A stretch of 64,000 nt of DNA from Serinus canaria (Eukaryota > Chordata > Aves > Passeriformes > Fringillidae), in NCBI RefSeq assembly GCF_022539315.1, contig NC_066329.1, forward strand, positions 5,431,072-5,495,071. Reading direction: 5' to 3'. Every line of letters begins with the position of its first letter. Position 1 is the stretch's first letter. The notes below the pieces were generated by a model. It had not been told where the DNA came from, ran no database searches, and was given only the letters and a program-made list of their open reading frames with translations. Positions 1 through 15,000 of this stretch are shown here, one piece after another. The position numbers and the translations under genes were made by a program.

Positions 1-3000
1 TACTGCCCATGCCACTGTAGCCTCAGCACCATGAACACAAATGCCAAGGAATAAGGACCTTAGAAAATTACTCTTTTAGCATCCAACTCTTTCCTCTGCA
101 GAACTGTCTTGACTTCCAGACAAGCTCCCCAGGTTTCAGAGTTGCAAACAAGCCCTGAGCTGCGAGGAAATCAGCTGCTACATCAGTAACCCTTCTCTAC
201 TCATACCACACATTCTCATTCCCAGTGGTAACTACCCCCCATTACCATCCAGAGCCCAGACATTTGCACCCTCATTGTGAGCAGCAGCCTGGGTGCCCAG
301 CACTCTGAAGAGTTCCAAACACTGATGCTTTAATACAGCATTGCTGAGGCATTCCTAAAAAATCACACTGTATTTCTTCCACCTGCTTTTTCCACTTGGG
401 CATAACAGGGAACAACACAGAGATGTCTAGCTGCAAATGTGATTGTGAAGTGACTTTTTATTGGGGCAAGAATTGCCCCAGCAGATGAAGTCTGTGTGCA
501 GTGTGATGGGCACTGCACACAGGCAGTGGGACTCCTCAGAAGCTGCTCTGTGGTGTGCCAGGAGAGCCATTTGCTCTTGTGATTCCAGCTGGCTCAACGC
601 GGTATTAATTAGGGACTGCTGGCAGATAACTCTATTACAGATTTTAAAATTCAGAATGCAGTGGAGGGAAGAATTTTGGTGAAAGCTCCAAGCATTAGGT
701 GTTGCAGTAGAGCCACTTTTAGAAGCTGGGTATGTCATACATCAGATGAGCTCAACACAGTTGTACCCTTGATCTAATGTGTTTTTAGATTATACCCACA
801 CAGCGAGCTAAATTCTATCAGAGATACCACACATACATTTCATACTTCCTCCCACAGAATCCACACAGAGAAGTATTCAACAAGATTCATAAATATTTGA
901 ATGAGAAGAGGATCCTGCAAATAAAATAGCTCTTAGTTTTATTCTCAGCCTGACTACTATACTGTTGTCCCTTTTAGCAATTACTAGACAGACTTTCTGC
1001 AGCAACATCTTCACAGCTGGTTCTTAATTTTGGGAAACTGTTGGCCCAACTCTTCAATTTCTTCACATTTAACCTCTTCTGAAGAAAGTGGGAACCAATC
1101 TGCTCTGAACATCAGGACCCAGTTCCCTCAAATTAAGCCTTGCAAACATTGACATTTTGAATCAGTGGCACTTTTGAGTATTAGAGAGACAACAATCAGC
1201 TTTTCTTGTAAACCTAGTTCAATAAAATGTTACCAATATCATAGTCATGAATCCTAATAAATATTTCTCCAAAGCAGTCTAAGATCACTGGACAGCAGGT
1301 GTTAGTGAATGCTAGATGTTATTATTTTTCTTGTGAAAATCCTATCAGCAACTCCATGCTGTGATATCCGGAAAAGCAGCTTCCAATGAAGAAAAATTGC
1401 TTGTCACTTGCTGCCACAAGATGTGAGATAGTTCAAGTTAAGCAGAAGCCATATTGTTGTGTTTTCCATTTCTTTCATAAAACACAAATAAAGTACCCTG
1501 TGGAAATATGTGAGCTGAAGTGACAGGCATCTCTTGAATGCTTTTAATTGCAGCCAAAAATAGTCTGAAGCTTTCACCAAAGTTAACACAGACAAAATTT
1601 CCATGGAAGGCATCAGTTCCATGTGAAAAAAATTAGCTTTTGAATCAGTTAAAAGAAAAACAGCAATTACCCAGTTTATCTCTTCTGAAAATTCCATTTT
1701 ACCTTACAACAGAGATGCAGATAAAGCTGTGCTCACATCAGTGGAGAATGCAAGAAGCTCAGAATGCCATCTTCCTTCTATTGCTGTATAGTAACATCAA
1801 CCCCTGCCACTAGTAGGCAGATTCTAATCATCTTCTTTTCATTATTGTTACAATAGTGCCTAATAATGTCAGTCAAGGACTAGAATCTCATTTGCTAAAC
1901 TCAGCATAAAGACAAAATGCTCCCAGCACGTTCAACAACAGACATCTTTAAAATCATACACTCAGAGCTTCTAAACTTTCTCCCATTAATAAAAATTCAA
2001 GCTGAGTTTGCAGATTTGCTTCCCAGTCACAAAAATTTAATCTTCTCTCATTATAAGTGTAATCACTGAAGGCTCCCAGGCAGACAGCACTCTCTCCCTG
2101 GCTGTTTGCAGTCCTGTGCAACACAGGCATGGACAAAGCTCTGGCCAAAGAACTCAGTACCGGGAGCAGATCCCAGAGAGCCTGTCCTGCTGCAGCACAC
2201 AACCTTTATCTCACAAAACTTGCAATTACCTTTCTCTTCCTTTACTCATTTATCATTGGTTCTCAAAGGATCCATTTTTTTATTGTTTCCCACCCTTTCC
2301 ATAACACAGAAAGGGACTAAGATACCCAGAGACTCAAGGCACTCGTGCGGAAAATTGTCACTGGCTGTTTCAGACCTGCGACCTGACAGAGATCTTTACC
2401 AGCACAGGTGACTTCTCCCAGCACGAGGCTACATCATTATAAGGTGATACGCTGGGACAGGTCCCTCTTGTTTTAGCAAGGGTCTGACCTGAGGGACTAC
2501 TCTGGCAGTGTTTCCTAACCGCATGCTTGACAAAGACAACCCATTAACGGGTTCTTCTGAAACAAAATGGTAAAAAAACCTAAGCAACATCCTGAGCAGC
2601 TGTAGCCCAAACCCTGCATTTCCTGAACACTGACAACTCCCAGTCAAGTAGATAAATTTACAAGATGGACAAGACTCAGGATCAAGCTCCTTGTAGTTAA
2701 AATTAGGTTTTTTTTCTTTTCAGGTTTCTTTATTTAAGTTTTACTTTCCCAGTATCCAGAGAAAACATACATCAGCATGAAAAGGACCCATTATATATGT
2801 CTAATGCTTTCTCCTTAAAACTACCATGATCTCACCACTTCTAATGCCCAAAGAAAATTAAAGCACAGCTCTAGAGCATGATGCTGAAGGGTACAACTAA
2901 CAACCCCAAGAACGCTAGGAAATTTCTGTGCAAAGGCTGCAAATCGGAGCTTGGAAAGGAAAGAAGCTTACAGTGAGCTGTAATAAAATTATTCCAGTCT

Positions 3001-6000
3001 GTAACCTGAAAAGAGAAAGCCTGCCATTCAGCAAACAGGAAATCCCAGAATTTATAGATGACCCTGTTACAAAGCAAATGTTTTGGAACAAATGATTCTC
3101 TCCCTAGCGCCTGTTTTCCACTGGTTTCTCTCCTGCACTTTCCCCTATAATCCCAGGGCCAGAGCAGCACCGTCTGGCTGTCGCTGGTAGTGGCACTCCC
3201 AGCTTCACTCACAATCACGGGCTGGAGGGAGTGACCTAATAAGGGGTCAGAGCCTGAAAGCACGTCTGGCTTTTTGCAGCAATATCAGCTAGCAAACTCT
3301 GCCTACTAACCTTGCATTCTTTTATTCTATTTATGGACCATTATGATTGCAGCTCAACTACTTTTCTACTAAAAAAATGAAGTTTAGAAAAGCTTGTGTG
3401 TATGTGTGTGATGTGCAGAACTTCTGTCCTCAGACAATATTAAGTTTCACATGGTCCTATATATGACAAAGGCACTGCACCAAGGGGGAAAAATGGAAAA
3501 ATCCCCACAACTACAACAGCTTTTTCAGCTTCCCTACTTGTCTTCTGCTTCTTGTGTTTCAAAGACTCAAAAACAGCAGATATAAAAGGAGGGACTCTCA
3601 CCACAGCAATGGGGTGGTCAGGACGGAGCAGCGCAGGTGGGTGCCAGTGTGACCCAGACCAGGAAAGGAGCGTATCTGCCCTCTTAGGTCCAACAAACCC
3701 CTGCTCACTCCTTTGGGAGAGACACATCAAGTCAGGTAACGCCAGTAAGAGCCATGAAGCACATCCCACCCATCGTTTGGTGTTCCCATTCCCACTCCAG
3801 TGAGCTCAGCACCACCCCGATGTTCCCTGGAGCAGCATTCAGATGCTGCAAACAGCCCACAGAGCCGCCTTGGGACCCCTTCCCTGCTCCGTGCTCCGAA
3901 GCCGGCAGCTGGCAGGGCAGACAGAGCTCCCCCGCTGACTCAGCGAGCATCTGCCGGCACTTGCCCCAAGCAACATGGTCATGCAGCGGAGCCTCGCTGC
4001 GGGAGCCCCGGGTTACAAAGGAATGGGTGTGCCAAGGAGGGCTGGGCTGGGCTGAGCCTGATACACCAAAGCGAGGGCTCTAAAGGACAGTGCTTACTAC
4101 ACAGCATGACCTAAGGATTTACATCCTCACAATATGGAAACCATCCATCACTGAGAACCTTTTTCCTGTTCCTTTTCTTTCTCTTACCCTATCCCAGCAT
4201 TGTTAAAGTAACAAAAATAAATTTTAAAAAAATTCATTTTTCCTCCGCAGTTATCAAATTGTCTAGATTGCTACACACTCTAAAAAACAGATATTGAATA
4301 TCTCTCTCCTCAGCAAATCTACTCTGTAGCATAAAGAATTCCCCACAGGAAGTCTGTGAGGCTCAATCGCTATGACACAGTCAAGGGAAATTTAGACAGT
4401 CAAGCAAAATTTAGTCTGATGTTTGAGAAGCCAGGACAAAAAGGATCAGCCCTTCTCAGGATGAAGAAAAGGTGCCTGAGCTAAGTGGGGCTGGCAGACC
4501 AGCGCTGAAATACTCTTCAGATATGCAATTACAGCTGTCCCTAGGGGTTTTGCTTTTGTGTTGTTGTTTTTTAAAACCCTTCTCCAGAGTCAACAATTTG
4601 CCTGAATCGCTTCTTATTCATTTCATCTTCATGACTTCTGAAGGCATCTAATGAGGTACTTTGAAGTTTGCCTGAAAACAAAACAGAACCAAGGAAAAAA
4701 AAAGCAACCACCCTGAGGTGACATTAAATCTTTCTCCTGAAACTATAATCTTCAGGATTACAGCTCAGCTCTGTTTTGTTGTAACACCGTGCTATATTTG
4801 GATTAATGGGCTTTGTCCTTACTGTGTTAAAGTATCTTGGGAACCAAAATCCAAAATGTGGCACCTATGATACAGTTTTGCAGGCTTAAGCACTGTGTGT
4901 GAAGTCAGGGCAGGGTCTAAAATGTAAAATCTGAGATAGGCATTTTGTTTTTTCAGGTTCTGTTCAGAACAATGTCTTTGCCTACTTAGTTCTCAAAACA
5001 CTGCAGGTGGGATTGTGAGTAAATTGTCTGTAAAAACAGTGAGAAAAGTCTGGAGTCACTCATGGTTTTCATCACAAAGCTTTGCATTTACAGTACTTTG
5101 AGTGTATTATCTGACCTCACATCTCTAAGCCAAGCCCACATATAAACACTCATAAAACTACAGAAGAAAACACAATAAAAACATTATTTAACTTGATTCC
5201 CTGACGGCCACTTGAATAGCCCTCCAGAAATATACACACTTTTGAATATTTTTAAGAAGAAATCAAAGAAGTAGAAGATTTGTGGAGATATGGCCAGTCC
5301 ATGCAACTTGCCAGATCAATCAGCTTTGTGATTGTTGCCAACAGTTGAAGGATTTCTTCCTTCACTTGAAGGTAGCTGGTTTGCATAGAGGGAATCCATG
5401 GAATCCAGATGACCACGTGGTACTGTGACACCAGCACCTGTGTTGTAAGAGAGGTTTGGATATTTCCCCTCTGTATTTTGCTACAGCCAAATCCTGTGAA
5501 GGAACTGAGTCTAGGCACTGACCAGGTCCATGTTGTTTCAAAATATGGGCAGGATGGTAACAACTTTATCTCACTATTTGCCAACATTTTATTTTTTGCA
5601 CCCACACACAGAAGATAAGTGTGCAAATTTCTTTGAGAGTCACAGGTTCTGCTGTGTTGACTGATTGAAGGCTGATGGAAGGAAGAATAGAGCTGCTGGT
5701 GCTGGGACACTCTCCCATGCAGCACCTCAAAGTGTGTCCTGTCAGACACGTGGATGGGATTAAACTTGATTTAGCTGACACCTCTACCCTTACTTCTACA
5801 AAGCCAGAGTTTCAAAGGATCCCTCTCTAGGAGCATCTTTTCTTGTTGTTTTAGATCAAAATTTCTGGATTCTTGTACAGCACTTCCTAACTCAAAAAAA
5901 GGAAGGTTCAGTTTAGAAGAGTCTTGTACACAAGCTGACAACAAGTTTGCCAGCAGCTGGGAGCTGGAGTCAGTTTTGACTGTGTGGTTTTTGTGAGCAG

Positions 6001-9000
6001 CTTTGATGTGAGCAGTTACACACATAGCTCCTGAGTCACATAATGAAGCTTCAGAGCTTGAAGGCAAGGAGGGCAGAGCAAGCCACACCTTTGACATTTT
6101 GCCCATATGCCGGCTCCTCACAACAAAACGTCCCTGGCTGTGCAGTCACTGCTTGGAAAGGTTTTCAAAACTTCCTGATGCAGCCACAGAGTATTTGAGA
6201 CAGGCTCTACCTAGGCAGCACATTCCCTTCATTCCCCAATGGCAAATTCAAAGTGGTGACCTGAAATGTGATTCACCTTCAAACTTCTCTCCAAATTTGT
6301 CAACTCTGAGGAAGCTACGTAGCATTAGGCAAAAATCCTACTGTAATTAAAATATGTCTCAAGATAAATAGGCCATATTACTGAGAGATGGAATAGGGAC
6401 AAATAAAAACAAAGAAAAAAGTAATTGTCTGAAAATGTGAACAGAAGAGAAGGTGCCTTGTGACAGCTCTCTCTTACCTGAAAGTAATATTTTCAGGAGA
6501 CAAAAGTTCTTTCTTCTTCAAGGCCTTGCTGTTCAAACACAGAAGTATAACTTACTAATTCATTATTCTGAGTCTGATCAGTAAGAAAGCAACTTACCAG
6601 CTTATTTATGTGCTTTAGAAAGCTAATTTTGCTCCAAAAGTCTGTTAGAGAAATAGTTATTTCATTTTCACAGCTGTTAGAGCTCGTTCTAAGACATACA
6701 TATGCTGAACTCTCTATTTAACCTTAGATTAGAAGGAAGGTTTTAACAAGCATTTCTGAACTAAAACCATATGTCTGTCCTTCACATATTTAAAATACAG
6801 CAACTGATGATCAACACCATGCTGAAAAGCAACTTCAGTGAAGAACAGTTGCTTCAGCACTACTAGGAAAAAAGCACAATACTAAACTCTAATTGAAGAA
6901 ACCACATAAAAATATATTCTGACTTGGGTAAAGATTACTCTGAGCCCTACTTAGACCCCAAGTGGATGATGGGGTTTGGTGGCCAAGTCTCACATGCCTG
7001 TTAGTGGTTCCGCTTTCAAGGGGGTTAAAATGTAAAAGAAAGTAGGCAAGTAGCAGACATTTGTCACATTTGCAAAGTAGCAATCTTTTAACCACCTATC
7101 CTAGTTAGGAACAGCTGAACAACATTATTTAGAGCCAAGGAACTAAAGAATTCATAGATGAAATTCATATTCCAGTTGAGTTATTGCAATAAATTAAAAA
7201 AATGGAAACTCAAGAAGCTGGAGGCTGACTGTACTGTGAAAATCCAAGCCAGAGATAAGGCACAAGCTGTTATGAGTGTATAAGGGTCAAAACTCTCCTT
7301 TGTATGTTGATTTCAGCTCTAGAAACAGCAGATGTATTGACTTGAAGAAAAAAAACCAGCAGCCTGTTGTTCTGTTACAAAGATACACTTAAGCACTTTT
7401 TCCTTTTGCAGTGATTCCATCGATGCCTCTTTGATTCAGTACCTCTGTTGCTACTTTGTAAATTCAATAAAGCAGTAGAAGAGTAGCAGATATCAGGCTA
7501 AAAAAGAGTTGGGTAACCAAAAGCATCTTCTGTTAATATAAGTAAGTCTGGATCTGCATAAAATCATGGCCTTCAAACATTTTCTCTGGTAAAAGATAAA
7601 TTAAGATAGTCATACTTCCCTCAGGCCCATTTTAATTAAGCAAGAATCCTCAAGGCTAAATGAACAAAATTAGCTCAGTTTGGAGCAGTTTTAACTACAT
7701 AGTGAACTTCACTGATAGGTGGAGACAGAAGAGAGACACACCAAGAGAGACACTTCCAGAGGGATCTGGGTGGGATCACAGGGTGGTCAGAAGAGGTTCT
7801 TGAGACCTTGAAAGAGATTTATATAATCCTGACGTACATTTTCAAGTGAAAATCTATATTCAAACATCACAAGATACACGTGCCAGCAGAATCTGATTTT
7901 TAGATGCTACTATATCCCAGAAAGAAAAAGGGAGGGAGACTCCCCGATATACAGCAGCATGGTAGCAACAATTTTCTTAGACTGAACATAGGCAAACTGT
8001 GGCATATAAAGTGGTCTTCACTTCAGGGAGACTCAACATAAATACAAATGCCCACAACAGTGACATCCTTAATTCCATGGTATTCAACTCCACTTGGATC
8101 TCTCTGCCTCTAACTGAGAACTTGCAGATACATTAATCATGAAAAATGTGCATGATGCTTTTTTTCATGCCTTTTGTTGGCACGGTCTTCATGATTAACT
8201 GAATGCATTTGGCCTTATTTTCAACCACAGCTGCACTGATTTAAGTAAAGATTGACTTCAAACCTATTTAGTCAAATGCTGGCAAAGGCCTGTAAGATAT
8301 GTTTATTTTGGTTTAGCTAACATGGACTTGGAATACACAATAAACCAAAGCTAAGCATGAGTTAGACCCTCTTACATTGAAATAAAGTTGTCTGCATTAT
8401 GAATGCTTATGTTATTTTAGAATCCTGCTCCAGTTGAATCAGCCTCACTTTCCCCTCTAGATGAGGCCCCTGTTTCAAAGGTGTTTCTTTTTGCTTCTTG
8501 AGTATTAAGTAGTTTTGTGGGTTGGTAAAAATTCTGATGAGCCATTTTAAGGCAATCATAGGCCATGAGATACTTTGGGGAAAGAATATGTTAAGTACCA
8601 CCCTTTAAAAAAAAAAAAGGAGCTAACCTTTGTGTTCTGTTTAAAAGAAAAACAGTTTCTAAACTGTAGGTGAACCTCTTATCTGGTAAATCTCAAAATC
8701 CATTAAATGGCTTGGAAAACAGCAGTGCAGAGGAGGAAGGTGTTATAAATCATCTAGAAAAAGAAATATAGACCCCTAAGTCCATCTCATCCAGGCTGGT
8801 CAGAGCACATACAAGTTTTTCTGGCTATTGAGAAATCCTTTTTTCTTTTTTTACCTTTGTACAGGCAATCACCACTGTATGCACTTTATCAGCCCAGTAT
8901 CACCAGAGGGGAGTTGCAAGGGAAGGGGGGGGGCAGAGGGAGAAAGAAAGAGCTGCCAGCACTGGGCTGCAGCTCAGCCAATGCTTGATTGCAGGTATAA

Positions 9001-12000
9001 ACATTACACGCTGCATCAGCAAAGCTGTGGAGAATGAGCCATAAACCTCCCAGGAGGGGCTTTACAGGGAAGGCTGACAATGCAAGTTCAGAGTCACTGC
9101 GTTATTTGGAGACATCCTGAGCAGCTAAAAATACATTGCAGCCTTTAGGAAGAAAGCAAAGGGGAAATATCTTTCTCCTTCCAGTGCAAAGGGGTGGGGG
9201 CAAAGGAACGAGAGAAAAGGTTATGAAAACTCCCATGGAAGATGTAGCTTGGGGAAATCCAACACGTGTACAAGCAAGCAGGTAAACCACCTGTGCTGCC
9301 AGTTGTAACAGTGAGATCCTGATGCTTGAAATGACTTTAAATGGAGGAAAGATTGTAGCCAGCTGCTTGGTCTAATCATCATTGTACTATCACCTTTAAT
9401 AACTTGTCTCTGCCTGAGCAGATCCAGTGCTCACATAGCAGCTATTAAAACTGAATTGCCCTCATTAATAGAATTTTCACATTCCTTCTGTGCATGTATC
9501 CCAGTGTCCTCTATCAACAAACACTGAGCTTTACTGTAAGGGCTGACAGCGGGAAAATATCCCCATTTTATGTGGTGTGACAGATGCAAAGAACTCATGA
9601 AGTTCGGGCTAGAACTGTCTAGTCTAAGACCTCAGTCATTCTGGGAACTCAGGTCAGGACTCAAAAGACTGAAGGGTTTTCCTGAATGAGAAGTACTCTG
9701 CTCAGCAGAGAGGTGCTCTACTCAGTAAAGACAGGGGAGATGTCACAGGTGGCATTTCATATTCAGGGTGTGTGAATACCTCAGAATGTTACTGTGAGAA
9801 TAGACCTTGATTATACCTATCAAGTGAGATTATGTAAATTCAGTCTAAATTGTCTGCATTATTTTAAACAGCTCTGTGATGGAGGATGAAGGTACTGAAT
9901 AGGCTACAAACATAAGCAAGAAAATGGTGCTGGTAATTCCCCTGAGCAGACATTCTGCAATGCCACAACTGCTTCAGAGGGATGAACTGCATCTTGATCT
10001 AAAACGTAATTCAGAATGCAGCTCATGTTGGAACGTTGTCCTGGAAATAAGTTCAGAGCAGTTCTGAGTGCCAGGAGGAGTTGCTGCCTCTGCCATAGAT
10101 GTTATGTGACCCTGAATAAATTACTCAGACTTCCATTTTATCAGCCTATGCCATAAGGATGACATGCATCTCAAAGGTGTTTAAAGAATTAACTCCTTAA
10201 TATTTGTAGAATGATTTGTGAGCCCTCTCCAGGCGGTGCTGTGAAGGGCAGACTGCAGACATTGTGGCTTTCAGATTTTAACTATGATAAGGAATGCTCC
10301 TACAGGAATGTGCTGCTAGAAAACTTAATACAGCTGTTAATCCCCAAAGGTTCTGATTTGCAGAATGAAGTCCAGAATGTGTAAACAGTTTGGTTGTGAA
10401 TAAAAATGACCTTTTACACACATTCTCAAGCTTTCACAACTGAAAAACTATGGAACATCACATATATTTCAAGTACAATAGGAAATCATGGTCCCACATG
10501 GCCAGCAGGCTTAGAAATGAGGCAAAAGGAGTTCTAATAAAGCAAAAAGAAGGCTAACAGGCAAGCAGGTCAGATTTTGGAGAGTAGAGGTCTCTGCACT
10601 ACAAGATTGAGATGCCTTTGCAGAAGAAGTGCAATGGCAAGCACAAGGTGAGAGGTCTCCATTTGCAGAAGCAATAAATTTAATGAAGATCCAAACTGAC
10701 AATCTGAATACACATCTAGCTTTGTCTTTTCCCCTTCCTGCCTGTATCGTTTCCTTGGGGGAGATTTCAGTTCTTGTTCACCTCTGTTGTGATTCCCTTG
10801 AAGTCTCAGCTGTTCCAGGGAAAGTAAATAGGGTTTAAAATTAATTATCAATTAAAATTAGGTTAATCAGCACTGGGCTTGTCATCTATTATCCTTGTAA
10901 GTGAGACAATCCTGTCCTCCTGCAAAACCCCTACAAGGAACAAGGCCAATAAGACTCAGCAACAAAGCCTGGTCCCTCGTGACCTTTGCTATGTTTAGGA
11001 AGAACAGCTAAAATAAGCTCTAATCCTCAGCCAGGCCAAACACTGCTGAGAACAACTATCTTTAACCCTTTCAGTGCCCTGTGTGTGTGTGAAGTGTCCA
11101 GACAGAAGGATGTGTTTATTATCCCAAGCTGCTTGTTGCTATTTCAGTTATTACATATTCCCTGGACATGGCCTTCCACCTTCTAAGCAGGGAAGAACTT
11201 AATTTCTCCAGAACCTTTGCCACTCCACCAGAACATCTCATAGTCTGGGATTTGTTGTTTTTGGGGTATTTTGTTCAAATGGGATGTACTGGTTTATACA
11301 ATCGTTTACACAAGGCCTTTGTTTCAAATGCCTTCCAGGGCCTTATTGTGGTGATGGCCCCATTCACACACATAGGACTACACAGACAACTTGCAGGAAA
11401 TCCTGGCTCTGAATACACTCACCTGTAATATTAAATTGGTAGAGAAGGAAAAAACCTCACCACTGACACATGGAACCTAAGAGACATAATGATGCTACCA
11501 CAGGCACAAAACAGATATAGAGCGTGCCTGAGCTCTGGCCTGTGCAAATGGCTTAGCTGTCTTTATATCCAAAAAATCTGCCTAGGAACCACCAAATTTT
11601 TACCTATCACTTCCCATACCCATAAAGTGGGAAAGCATGTAACAAGATAAAAAAAAATTTCATTAAGAGAAAATACCTCTGAATGCAGAATACACCTGCA
11701 TTTCAGGTTTCACACTTAGACATATTTCTGTTAACCTGGGGATAGGCACAGATGGATGACAGAATATGTTGTGCCAGTGCTGCTCCAGAATCATCTTTGT
11801 CTAATAATCACTGTGAGTCCTCCAAGTGTTTTCTAGAATTTTACTTCTATTATAAACATGGAGAAGGAGACTTTCAGAGGCACAAGTAAGAACAGAAAGA
11901 ACTCAAATCCTACCAAGTTGAAAAGAAAACATGAGCATTTTACTCCCCTTTGTGTAGGGGGATACAGTATGGGTAAATGAAAGTGGTATAGAAGGTAATC

Positions 12001-15000
12001 TTATCCTGCACTGAGTTGCAGCTGGACCAATCACTAAAGATTAGAAGCAGGCCTGATCTTAACGGGCCACCTGTAGCCAATAAGAGCAAGTGGTATAAAA
12101 GAGTGGATTGATGGAATCCAGAGTTAGATGACTGCTGCAAGGACCAGGAATAGGCAGTGCTTAGAGGAGCTGCCTGTGAGAAACATTGAGGCAGTATGAA
12201 GCTCTGGCAATACAAAACCCTTGTACTATAATGATGATAGAACTTGTGCTATCTAAGACAACACCTTTGCATATTTAAATTCTTCCAGAATCAGTTTTTG
12301 ACTGCAGACCTTTAACACTGGCTTAAAAAACAACACTAATTTTTATGAATCTGGGCATCACCTGCTCTTCCTTGAATTCAAAATCAAACAGAACAGAAAG
12401 AAATTTATCCCTTCTCTAGGATTTCTTTGACCTCTATTTTCATCTAAGTTTTTTCTGTTCCTATTTTAAAATAATTCAGTAGTAGCATGTGTGTGCAGGA
12501 ACTAAACTCTATGCTCAAAATATGTGGTTTTTTTAAAAAAATAACTAATTATAAGTACAACTTCTTTCAATCTTCTTCTGCAAGTTGTTAAGGGAGAAGC
12601 TCAGCTGGTGCTGCCCTAATGGTCTTTATGTTAAGAGTTTCCTGCCAAGAAGCACCACAGAGGTCCAACCTCTGCTTTTGCTAAGGTTTGCTGTGCCTCC
12701 AGAAATAAGTGGAGTTGAACTGTATGATTTGGAGAACAGCATAACAGAGGATGCAAAAGCAAGGGATCCCAAGACTGGAAAATCTGTGCAAAACTGGAGG
12801 TGGCCCCTGTTTGTGGATAAGAAATGCTACAGAGAAGCCCCAAGGAATGAGAGGGTCCATGAGGGAGGGTGCACATGGATATGGAGTCAATGAACCAGAT
12901 GGGAAAGTTCTCTGGGTTCCTTTCATACAGTCCTCTGACCACTATGTAAAGATGGAAAAGACAGAACTGAAAGGAAGCAGATACAGGTGTGGTGAGGCTT
13001 CATGTGAGAACCACACCTGTGCAAAAAAGGCTTTTTTTTTTGCCTAGTGTGAAAATGTTTGCCTGCTGCAACTGATTTGACATAGATATCTACATATAAC
13101 TGTTGTGGAAAAGTGTTCTTTTTCGGCTGTTTTTTTTAAAAGCAAACTTGTACTTATAAGAAACCTTGGTATGATACCATAGGGTTACATGGCATGAAAG
13201 AATTAGACTTTGTGGGGATTTACAGTGAAGAAATTCTGGGGAGCTCAGGAGAGCAACATTAATAGTTTCCCAGAGGCAGGTTACTCAAGTATCAGATTCC
13301 CATCTAACACCACTTGAGGGGTGGGTTTTGCCTGGGCCTCTGTGGGACACATAAAGTAGGGTTTTTTCATTAATTTCTGCTGAAGATTCTCTACTTTTGT
13401 AACTCTTTTGGTGAGTAGCTGCCACCACAGGCAGTGGTCCCACCTGGCTGTCTCACTGAAGCCAGAGCTGGATTCTGGTTCTTTTTAGAGCAGGTCTTAT
13501 GAAAGTTATGTAGTAAAAGTTAATTTAGTATTTCTCTTCTAGAACAATAAGGTGTGGAAATAGGTCCACATTGGAGCATAGTCTGCTCAATATCAGCAAA
13601 CAGACATTCATTTCCTTCTGGGCACCCAAAAGTGAACCTTAAAATCTGCCTTCACGGGCAGAACCATATAAGCTCTTTCTAAAGATCTCATCTAAAAGCC
13701 ACTGCTCTGGGAAACACGAGGGCTGCGAGGCAGATGTGCACTCTTGGAATCCCAGTGGGACTTGGATTTCTGTATCCAGTTACTGTCTCAACAAAGACAT
13801 TTGTAAAATGAAGCTGTCTTCACCCTCCCCCTTCTCTCTTGCTGTATTACTGGTGTCTATTTTTGGTTGGGCTTTTTTTAAGTGTTCCACTTCGAACATT
13901 TCTCCGTGTTCTTTGCCACAGTTCTTGAGACCTCTGTGCTCAGAATGCAGCACCTTGGTCCTGACTGCTTTCACTGAAAGGTGGAATCAGAAAGGGTTCT
14001 CCTTGACTTACAAATTCCACTCTTTTCAGTTTTAGTAAATTGAGTAAATGCTGACCTGGCTGCTTTTATTCCGTGTCATCTTTTTTATAGACCAACTGTT
14101 GTATTGCTTTCTTTAATTTATTCCAGTTAAAATGGTAACACTCCTGCTCTCCTACACATGTAAATGCACACAGACCTCGTTCCATTGGTATAATATTGAA
14201 AAATTATACTCACAACTGTTTCTGAAGAGAAACAGAAACAGTCTGTAACAGAAGGATATATGCAGTGCAGAATGGACATAATATGAGTAATTTATAAGGA
14301 AAATCTGCACCCTTATCAATCAGTTTTATCTATAGAAAACCTCCTTGCAGACAAAGCTAGGGAGCAGAACAGAGCTGGGGGACCCCACTGGGCTGCCCCT
14401 CTGCTGACCCTGGATCACTGTTGGCTGTGGCTGGGATGAGGTATGGAATGCCCTCTAGTGATGCCATGTTCCTATCTTTGGAAACACATTTTTGCTTCCA
14501 GCCTGGCTTTTGAGATCCCTGGATAAAAGAGCAGCTTGTAGCTTCAGCAAGGCAAAGCAGTTCATAGCAATAGGAATGACACCACCAACTCCTCAGCCTT
14601 GGGAACAAGAGGCACTGTGCACATGTCACCTGACTGCTGCACATCCTGCTTTGCTGACAGGGCTGCAGGCTGCAGGAGCCTCACACAGAGTGCACCTCAG
14701 AAGGAATATTTCTGTGACAGGTACTTAACTGGAAGAAGGGAGGCTGAGGGAAGGATGGACTGAGTCCTCTGACTGTCTCTGCCAAACAGTCTTCTCTGGG
14801 AAGGCAGATTTTAAAAATGGGACTCTCATGGGCAAGAATGGAAGAGCAGGAGGAACAGGCATGGGTAAGAAGGCTGTGGATGATATTCCAAGAGAGAAAG
14901 CAGTGACCCAGTGATTCAGTGGTCAGTGGAGCACAGGATCTAACCTCAAATCTGCCTTAATCTTTGGGGAGTATACATACACAATGCTATGATTTCTACC

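Noticed and set aside
5252..5749. 165-codon minus-strand frame, the longest in the left region
   Set aside because: Low-complexity Ser/Leu/His composition, no motif, and overlapping frames on the same and opposite strand. Treated as chance.
12585..13047. Pair of open frames of about 100 codons resembling a protein-coding region
   Set aside because: No domain recognised, the frames overlap in different phases, and there are no splice or promoter signs.
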